From a virus: a stretch of DNA of 21,692 nucleotides. Positions 16,174 to 21,692 of the stretch are shown here, one piece after another. The stretch is taken from the IMG/VR virus record IMGVR_UViG_3300030331_005361, positions 1-21,692 of that record. One strand, written 5' to 3'. Each line of letters opens with the position of its first letter. Position 1 is the stretch's first letter. The position numbers were made by a program, and so were the translations under genes. The notes under the pieces were generated by a model. The model made no database searches. It saw only the letters and a program-made list of their open reading frames with translations, and had not been told where the DNA came from.

Positions 16174-18770
16174 TATACTATATTAATTGGTTCCCACATG
16201 GAGTTAGGAACTTCAATATTCTTAAAGAAGTTCTTGGTAGCTTTATAATTATTTAGAACCTCACTATCTTCAAGAGGCTTTGAATAAAATCTAGTGCAAC
16301 CTAGATGACCCCTAAGACCACTAATTTTACCTCCAAACTCTCCGCCCATAAAGTTACCAGATGATAAACCATCAGTGTAACCTCCACCTAAAATCCAAGG
16401 GGTAAAGTAGTTATCAAGACTAGGCCCACCGGAATACTCGAAAGAGTTGTTCTGATAAATAGAAGGTGACTTATAAGCCTCTCCTAATTTTTGAGTTCCA
16501 AAAGTTCCTTGGTAACTAGATGTCATTAATTTTACACCATCAAGATAAACTCTAACTTCATCTCGCGGGGGGTCCATACATACGGATAATTGAGTAAAAG
16601 ACCTGCCACAGCTAGAAAGCGAAACACCGTTGAAAGTTTCAAAAACTGGTATAGTCATGCCGTGTATGCCAGTTTTATTACAGTTTGTTTTATCTGCAAT
16701 AAACCCGGCGCTTGAAGAGTCATAAGATTGAGTCGGAGCTAAGACTAAACAAAGATCACCAACCGGATTATCACTGCTATCATTACTAGGCTCTAAGCCG
16801 AGTGTAAACCTTCTATCTCTAGTAAATCCTAAGATGGCTCCCCGTACGATACCAGTACCGGCATCAGGGCTCATATTATTAATATCTTCTTGAGGCTGTT
16901 TAGAATCGGATATACCCACGTTCTCATTAGCTAAAATGAGTCTGTATAATCCCAAGGTATTATTATCATGAAGATTATAACCCTGTGTTGTACCATCTAA
17001 ATCAGGCATGTGAATCCAAGTCTCAAAAGTCGCGCCACCTGAATTATAAAGTAAATCTTGAAACTGAGGTCTGTCTGGCAGTCTGAGGTAGCTGCCAGTC
17101 ACATCTATCTCTGAGGATCCATCTTTCGGGAATGCAACCCCGCTTAAAAAGGGAATGCCTAAGCCTCTAGTGAACACTTCGGGCGACGACCCAACCAGTT
17201 GAGAATCCAAAAGTCTACCAAAGTCACTAGAATTCCTAACCGAGAAATTAGTCCCAGAAGCTACATCTTCTTTAACGGTTAGGTAATTATATAAAGCAAT
17301 CAAGCCATCCGAAATTATCCTATCATTGATCTGAAGTGACGGTGCAGAGGGCTCTAAGGGATTGGATATTGTCTCTCCTCTCGCAATATTAGATAGTAAA
17401 ATGTGGTCTATAACAACTTCTTCCGTTGTCTCTATCTTTTCCGTAAACTTAGTTTCAAGAGGTAATACAACTCCCGTAACATCATCTTGCTGTATTACAA
17501 TTTTTCTTTGATTTTGAATATCAAGCAAGAAGTTAGAACCCGCTAAATATGAAAAGTCGTTTACCGGGATATTTCCAGGAGTAAACAAGGGACCTTTTCC
17601 TAAGAAAGTGGGAACCTTAACAGCCAGTTCTACTTGTTTCTTTCTCTTATTTAACTTATCATCGAATTGTGCTATCTCAGAAAATAAAACTTGCCTCATA
17701 TTTTCTATAATTGCTTGCGAGGCTGAGTCTTCCACAAGCTCTTTGATTTCTGATGAAACGTCAAATACTCTTCTATCTTTCTGGCCTCTAATGCTTAGAA
17801 GCAAATCATCCTGATCATAATAAGCTGTTATTGAAGGAGAATTATCAATTATATCGGGATCTAAAACACTATTAAAGTAATACCTTAGATCTTTAGAAGT
17901 AGTCGGTAATCCTCTACCCCCTAAGCTGGGGTCGAACTCTAACTTCCAAGCCTCACCAAAGGGGAATCCCCCATCTTCAAATAGGACAGACTCAGACCTA
18001 TCTTCAAGCTCAAGCAACGCAGGTTGAACGCCACTGGTTTGAGAGTCATAGTAAAGCCCATCAACTGATAACAAGAACTTACCAGTCTTAGATCTTGGAG
18101 GTCCTGCTTCAAGTCGGAATACAGATTCAGTGATCTCAGGTGGAGGCGGGGCAGGAGGATTAACAATAGAATCTAGGATGATATCATCAATAATTCCTAT
18201 TTGAGTGTCCGCTAGGTCTACAAAAGTAGTCGAGGTACCTGCAAGATCCATGAGTGCTCCAAACTCACCATTAACTATATCCGCTAAGTCTGTCGGTTCT
18301 AGGTCACCTAGCTCTTCTCTGCGCTGGAACGAATTACCATCTAAGAAGTCTAGGAACTCTTTAAACTTTGACATACACTCAGCAGCAGCCTCAAATCTCC
18401 TAGCCAACTCTCCGCCTGCTGCTACCACACCTTGTGCAGCGCCTATAAACTCACCCAAGTCCTCAGTTATGTTGAGCACCTCTAAACCAAACCTGGATGA
18501 TCTTGAGAAGAATCCAAAGTTTCCATCTCTGTCTGGGAAGAGAGATATGCCTAAAGCATCCCTTATCTCTGCATTAACGTTCTTAACTACGGTGTCTGCC
18601 CTCTGCCTTCCTCTAACAACGGCTTCTCGGTATTTCTGTAGGATTGGAACAGGAATAACGCTGAGAATGTCCGTGCCTAAAGTAAGCATGCAGCTAGGCA
18701 CTCCAAACTGTGAGGCTAGGTCTGAGGCGGAGCCTCCTGTCTTTAAAAATGTTGAAAGGTCAAAGCCCAT
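16173..18770 (-). CDS. Structural protein with C-terminal LamG / concanavalin A-like domain
   Basis: An 865-residue protein in three parts. Residues 1-200 are mostly helical (YREAVVRGRQRADTVVKNV; ELARRFEAAAECMSKFKEFL) and may attach to spike or wedge. A proline linker (NPPAPPPPEI, about 207-216) follows. A middle beta-rich region begins with KFLLSVDGLYYDSQTSG. From about residue 485 to 860 the sequence reads as a LamG jelly-roll: DGLIALYNYL, ATFETWIHMPDLDG, FTQLSVCMDPPRDEVRVYLDGVKL, and GHLGCTRFYSKPLEDSEV near the end. The chain of F-E-x-W-I, V-Y-L-D-G and the terminal R-F-Y-S-x-x-L-x-D-x-E block is characteristic of Laminin_G_3-type domains, which often bind glycans. It lies between spike and glycosidase genes, overlapping both as TAATG, with a strong GGGAG site. 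Glycan binding is inferred, not shown. Confidence 0.75.
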   Translation of the reverse strand: MGFDLSTFLKTGGSASDLASQFGVPSCMLTLGTDILSVIPVPILQKYREAVVRGRQRADTVVKNVNAEIRDALGISLFPDRDGNFGFFSRSSRFGLEVLNITEDLGEFIGAAQGVVAAGGELARRFEAAAECMSKFKEFLDFLDGNSFQRREELGDLEPTDLADIVNGEFGALMDLAGTSTTFVDLADTQIGIIDDIILDSIVNPPAPPPPEITESVFRLEAGPPRSKTGKFLLSVDGLYYDSQTSGVQPALLELEDRSESVLFEDGGFPFGEAWKLEFDPSLGGRGLPTTSKDLRYYFNSVLDPDIIDNSPSITAYYDQDDLLLSIRGQKDRRVFDVSSEIKELVEDSASQAIIENMRQVLFSEIAQFDDKLNKRKKQVELAVKVPTFLGKGPLFTPGNIPVNDFSYLAGSNFLLDIQNQRKIVIQQDDVTGVVLPLETKFTEKIETTEEVVIDHILLSNIARGETISNPLEPSAPSLQINDRIISDGLIALYNYLTVKEDVASGTNFSVRNSSDFGRLLDSQLVGSSPEVFTRGLGIPFLSGVAFPKDGSSEIDVTGSYLRLPDRPQFQDLLYNSGGATFETWIHMPDLDGTTQGYNLHDNNTLGLYRLILANENVGISDSKQPQEDINNMSPDAGTGIVRGAILGFTRDRRFTLGLEPSNDSSDNPVGDLCLVLAPTQSYDSSSAGFIADKTNCNKTGIHGMTIPVFETFNGVSLSSCGRSFTQLSVCMDPPRDEVRVYLDGVKLMTSSYQGTFGTQKLGEAYKSPSIYQNNSFEYSGGPSLDNYFTPWILGGGYTDGLSSGNFMGGEFGGKISGLRGHLGCTRFYSKPLEDSEVLNNYKATKNFFKNIEVPNSMWEPINIV

Positions 18771-19882
18771 TAGATTGGAACTCCCACGGGATCAGTATAG
18801 TCGTTATCCGTTATGTTGATTGACTCAGGGGCGGTACCTGGACTTTGACTGACCGGCGCGGCAAGGTCATCCTTACTATTGCTTGTAGGCAAGAATTTAA
18901 TTTCTGTGTCATTAACAGAGACAGAATTGCCATTTAATTTCACGCCCCCAGAAGAACCTATTTTAACCCCAGGATCGCCACCGAAAATATTAACTCCACC
19001 ACTAGCGTTCATATTAATAGAACCTCGGCTAGCTAATTGTATATTACCGTCACCAGTAATTTTAACAGACCCCTCACTATTCACTTGTATAAATGCTCCC
19101 TTTGTAATTATATTTACATGGCTTTTATCACCAATAGCAGCTAAATCTATATTTTTAAACTTACTCTTAAGCCTGACATTGCCGTAGAATTTACCATTTG
19201 TACCATTTGGACCGTTTGGACCTGAGGAATCGTTAGCAATATTTATATCCATACCCTCATTAATCTTCATGACAATGCTTGAATCTTGACATACATATCT
19301 TTGAGATAGTTGAGTGTTAATATCCAAAGATCTAGCTGGCCTCTGTTCGTCTCCGTTGCTCCCTGTCAAAACTATTGAATCCCCTTGTGGATTTTTCATT
19401 TGAATTCCTAACGGGCTTACGGTAACCTCGTTACCCCCTTCCTCTTTAACGGTTACGCTGTTTTTTATCCTGTCATCCTGCATGTCTCTTTGAATTAGAA
19501 CTCCAGCGCCCACAGAATTAGTGAATGCTTGGGTTACTGGTTTATTCTGCTTATTATAAACCTGAGCTTGCGAATCAGTTGATCTAAGGGGTTTGAAGTT
19601 AGGGTTCTCAATATTGTTTCCTGGAGTTTCCTTAGAAGCGACAATTGTTGATATATAATAAAATGGCTTTTCACCTTGTGTAAGTTCTTCGTTCCAAAAA
19701 ACTAGAACCTGATCTCCAACTTCAGGGACTGCAACAATACCTCCTGCATTAATCTTAAAAAAAGGAGATGTATAAGTCACCGGCTGAGGTTGATCACCAA
19801 ACTTGTCCCTAAAGTGAACCATTAGTGTGCCGACTTCACTATCGTCTGTATTTTCCCTTACTATACCTACTAAAGTTTTCAT
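18770..19882 (-). CDS. Baseplate central spike protein, gp5 / gpV type
   Basis: A 370-residue protein. Residues 1-85 form an OB-fold like that of gpV and gp5: LVGIVRENTDDSEVGTLMV, then AGGIVAVPEVGDQVLVFW, then KPFYYISTIV. Residues about 125-215 are strand-rich (NEVTVSPLGIQMKNPQ; SSIVMKINEGMDINI). A GPNGPNGTNG loop (221-230) leads into a beta-helical needle (about 232-330) with repeating short strands: NVRLKS, NIDLAAI, HVNIIT, AFIQVNSEG, SVKITGDG, NIQLASRG, SINMNASG, GVKIGSSG. There is no lysozyme domain, unlike T4 gp5. Such spikes are trimers that puncture the outer membrane. The C-terminal 40 residues are polar and probably flexible. The ATG overlaps the hub gene's stop (ATGA), with AGAGG 9 nt upstream. 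No separate PAAR tip gene is visible in the window. Confidence 0.9.
   Translation of the reverse strand: MKTLVGIVRENTDDSEVGTLMVHFRDKFGDQPQPVTYTSPFFKINAGGIVAVPEVGDQVLVFWNEELTQGEKPFYYISTIVASKETPGNNIENPNFKPLRSTDSQAQVYNKQNKPVTQAFTNSVGAGVLIQRDMQDDRIKNSVTVKEEGGNEVTVSPLGIQMKNPQGDSIVLTGSNGDEQRPARSLDINTQLSQRYVCQDSSIVMKINEGMDINIANDSSGPNGPNGTNGKFYGNVRLKSKFKNIDLAAIGDKSHVNIITKGAFIQVNSEGSVKITGDGNIQLASRGSINMNASGGVNIFGGDPGVKIGSSGGVKLNGNSVSVNDTEIKFLPTSNSKDDLAAPVSQSPGTAPESINITDNDYTDPVGVPI
18781..18785 (-). promoter_or_regulatory. Ribosome-binding site of the LamG-protein gene
   Basis: GGGAG on the minus strand, 10 nt before the ATG at 18770. It lies in the codons for the last residues (GVPI) of the spike protein, so the spike C-terminus doubles as the translation signal. 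Confidence 0.65.
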
Positions 19883-21692
19883 TGACTACCGCCTCTATCA
19901 AAATCAAGCTCCCCCTCCGACAGCCCAAGTAACTGACCCAGTGACAACCTCATAGTATCTCCTGGGGTTCCGAAATCAGGATTATATAGCATAAACTCTG
20001 AATACGCTTCGTCATTATTCAGGACGTGCTTATATCCGTAAATATTATAGTTATTTGAGAATATGAAAGGTTCGGGCACTTTCCCAGGTTCAGTATCTAT
20101 GGTAGAACCTACTATTCTATTAGGAGCACCAATCAGTAGGCAGTCCCTCCCAAAGTAGTCTACTGTGTTGAAGAAAGGTAGAGTCCTAACGGATGCTGTA
20201 AATAAATACCTGTTAGCTCTTCTTAAGATATCAGCGTCAGTTTTAACGGTTTTTCCTGGGGGGTTCTTAATTTTTAAATCTTTAGAAAGCTCTTTGCCGT
20301 TAAGTCTAAACCTCAATAAATCTAAGAAATCTCGACCATCCGATCTCAATACGTTTTCTGCTCTAAGTTTTGTTATTATCTCCCTGTCATTAGACATTAC
20401 TTCTAATATCGCAGGAATGTCGTTTGAAAGAGCAACTCCATCTTTATTTTTATCGTTTAAAAGTTTATCCTTAACATAATCGATTATGTCTAAGTTTAGA
20501 GAGTTGTCTAAAACCGTTTGATTACCCAGCAATGCCTGATCTAGAAGAGCATATGAAGACTCATTTGCAATACTAAGAAGCTCCAACTTGTAAGGACTTG
20601 TATCTAAAGACATACTAAGCACATTCGAGTTTTTCAAATTATGCATAAGTATAATAGATTCCTTGGTAACTCTCTTTTTAAAAGATTTATTGTAAATGCC
20701 AAAGTCTGGCTCTTCATTGTATGAGGAGGTCCTGAACTTTCTAGGATACAACACAAGCCTCATCTCCTCTTTGTAGGCTTCCCATCTACTTTTAAGATCG
20801 CTAGAATTATTAGGTTTTGAGAGACCAGACAAACCCCCCTGAATTGGCGGTTTAATCTCTGATTCGTACTTTAAAGCTGATCCTAAGCTAGGGAGATTGC
20901 TGTCCGAGTAAAGCATATTCCTAATAAGATCTCTATCACCTATAACTACCACAGAAGCAGTACCATCTGCAATTAGGCCATGCTTCCTTAAAAGAGATAA
21001 TATCCTCACATCACTCTCTTCAAAAATAATCGGATCGAAGGCTTGATCCGTCTTAGACTTTAGTTTTCTAAAAAATTGGTATAAAGGCTTTAGCCCTTCT
21101 AGAATATTAGCATTAACTTCCCCAGGTTCGTGGTCGGTGTAAAACCCTATTCTAATCTTTTTAGTATCAATGGGAACAGGCTCAGCCTCTGTTGCAGCGT
21201 CTTGATTTGCAGGAGGGTTCTCTTCTGTTACTAGGTTGCTATCCTGAGCTAGCTGGTCGAAATAATCATTTAGAGTATCCTCAAACATAATTTTAATTTC
21301 GTTTTCTAATTTAGAGATATCTGACTCAATCTTCGGTATTGTCTCGTCGCGCAGACGATTTCGTTGGACTAATGATTGGAGCGCGTTTGAATCACTTCTT
21401 ATGCCGGGAGCTAAGGGGGCAGGTTCTTCTAGCCTCGCAGTAGCTTCTACTAATTCTTTTTGAAGCTTTTTAAGTTGGTTATTGTTCTTCTTTAAAATCT
21501 CTTCAGAAACTCTAAGCTTTTCTCTAGTCATGGTTAGACTTTTATCTATAGCTTCTTGAGCAGCTTCGGTATCTGGAGGGTGAGAACAATTAAGTCCATA
21601 CTCAGCTAATATATCAGTATATAGTTTTTGAAAAGTTATTGCAGGCGATGCTTTAATCAGGCCCGACCCGCGCACGCCAACGTTCAACAAAG
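19879..21692 (-). CDS. Probable baseplate hub protein (gp27 / gpD-like), N-terminus cut by window edge
   Basis: The last 603 or more residues of a protein whose frame is still open at the right edge. The first in-frame start-like codon is a TTG at 21690, so the true start is probably outside. Residues about 42-148 of the visible part are charged helices with coiled-coil character (EEILKKNNNQLKKLQKELVE; IPKIESDISKLENEIKIMFE), followed by an acidic linker. The middle has SIILMHNLKNSNVLSMSLD. The C-terminal 100 residues (TLPFFNTVDYFGRDCLLIG, NYNIYGYKHVLNNDEAYSEF) resemble the end domain of hub proteins of the gpD/gp27 group, where a G-Y-x-H-V-L strand precedes an aromatic strand. Its position directly before the spike gene with an ATGA overlap is the classical place for the hub. 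The match is weak in sequence, so the call relies partly on context. Confidence 0.55.
   Translation of the reverse strand, partial: LLNVGVRGSGLIKASPAITFQKLYTDILAEYGLNCSHPPDTEAAQEAIDKSLTMTREKLRVSEEILKKNNNQLKKLQKELVEATARLEEPAPLAPGIRSDSNALQSLVQRNRLRDETIPKIESDISKLENEIKIMFEDTLNDYFDQLAQDSNLVTEENPPANQDAATEAEPVPIDTKKIRIGFYTDHEPGEVNANILEGLKPLYQFFRKLKSKTDQAFDPIIFEESDVRILSLLRKHGLIADGTASVVVIGDRDLIRNMLYSDSNLPSLGSALKYESEIKPPIQGGLSGLSKPNNSSDLKSRWEAYKEEMRLVLYPRKFRTSSYNEEPDFGIYNKSFKKRVTKESIILMHNLKNSNVLSMSLDTSPYKLELLSIANESSYALLDQALLGNQTVLDNSLNLDIIDYVKDKLLNDKNKDGVALSNDIPAILEVMSNDREIITKLRAENVLRSDGRDFLDLLRFRLNGKELSKDLKIKNPPGKTVKTDADILRRANRYLFTASVRTLPFFNTVDYFGRDCLLIGAPNRIVGSTIDTEPGKVPEPFIFSNNYNIYGYKHVLNNDEAYSEFMLYNPDFGTPGDTMRLSLGQLLGLSEGELDFDRGGSQ
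19892..19896 (-). promoter_or_regulatory. Ribosome-binding site of the spike gene
   Basis: AGAGG on the minus strand, 9 nt before the ATG at 19882, inside the last codons of the hub gene. It supports that start over later in-frame codons. Confidence 0.6.

Noticed and set aside
18205-18819. Open frame of 204 codons on the plus strand opposite the spike/LamG-protein junction
   Set aside because: It is antisense to two well-supported genes, is Ser/Pro-rich as expected from a mirrored frame, has no recognisable motif, and would be the only plus-strand gene.
16173-19882. A free contractile injection system (R-type bacteriocin or eCIS) instead of a phage
   Set aside because: The baseplate families alone do not exclude it, but the gene sizes and rich fibre decoration fit a phage better, and no AAA ATPase or toxin gene is visible. 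Left as a minor alternative.

Overview
This window is a solid block of late structural genes from a tailed bacteriophage (or prophage) with a contractile tail. All eleven genes lie on the minus strand, so transcription runs from position 21692 towards position 1. The assignment rests on recognisable baseplate families: a gp5/gpV-type spike, a gp25/gpW-type wedge protein, a gp6/gpJ-type baseplate protein and a giant protein with a gpI-like segment. A free contractile injection system is less likely but not formally excluded, because no head, sheath, tube or ATPase gene lies within view. The DNA is AT-rich and uses standard stops (TAA, TGA and one TAG). The host cannot be named from the sequence; no tRNA, integrase or host gene is present.

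In transcription order the layout is as follows. (1) A probable baseplate hub protein, cut by the right edge. (2) A central spike with an OB-fold and a beta-helical needle. (3) An 865-residue protein with a helical N-terminus, a proline linker and a C-terminal LamG/concanavalin-like domain. (4) A 707-residue protein with a clan GH-A (GH5-like) glycoside hydrolase domain whose catalytic motifs all appear intact. (5) gp25/W. (6) gp6/J. (7) A 1301-residue protein with a tail-protein-I-like segment. (8, 9) Two smaller structural proteins. (10) A 1152-residue parallel beta-helix protein. (11) A 930-residue protein that shares two short motifs with the beta-helix protein. (12) The start of a Pro/Gly-rich gene, cut by the left edge. 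The count is therefore ten genes complete within the window plus two cut by its edges.

The gene order V-W-J-I followed by fibre-like genes is that of P2-type baseplate operons, with the LamG and glycosidase genes inserted between V and W. Genes are packed end to end: six junctions are TAATG overlaps, two are ATGA overlaps, and the remaining three gaps are 1, 8 and 14 nt. This suggests translational coupling and co-assembly of the products.

A reasonable working model is a baseplate (hub, spike, wedges) decorated with carbohydrate-active and adhesive parts. The LamG protein and the beta-helix protein would bind surface glycans, and the GH-A-like enzyme would cut them. The window has no non-coding stretch longer than 14 nt, and I see no convincing promoter, terminator, RNA gene, insertion sequence or CRISPR array.
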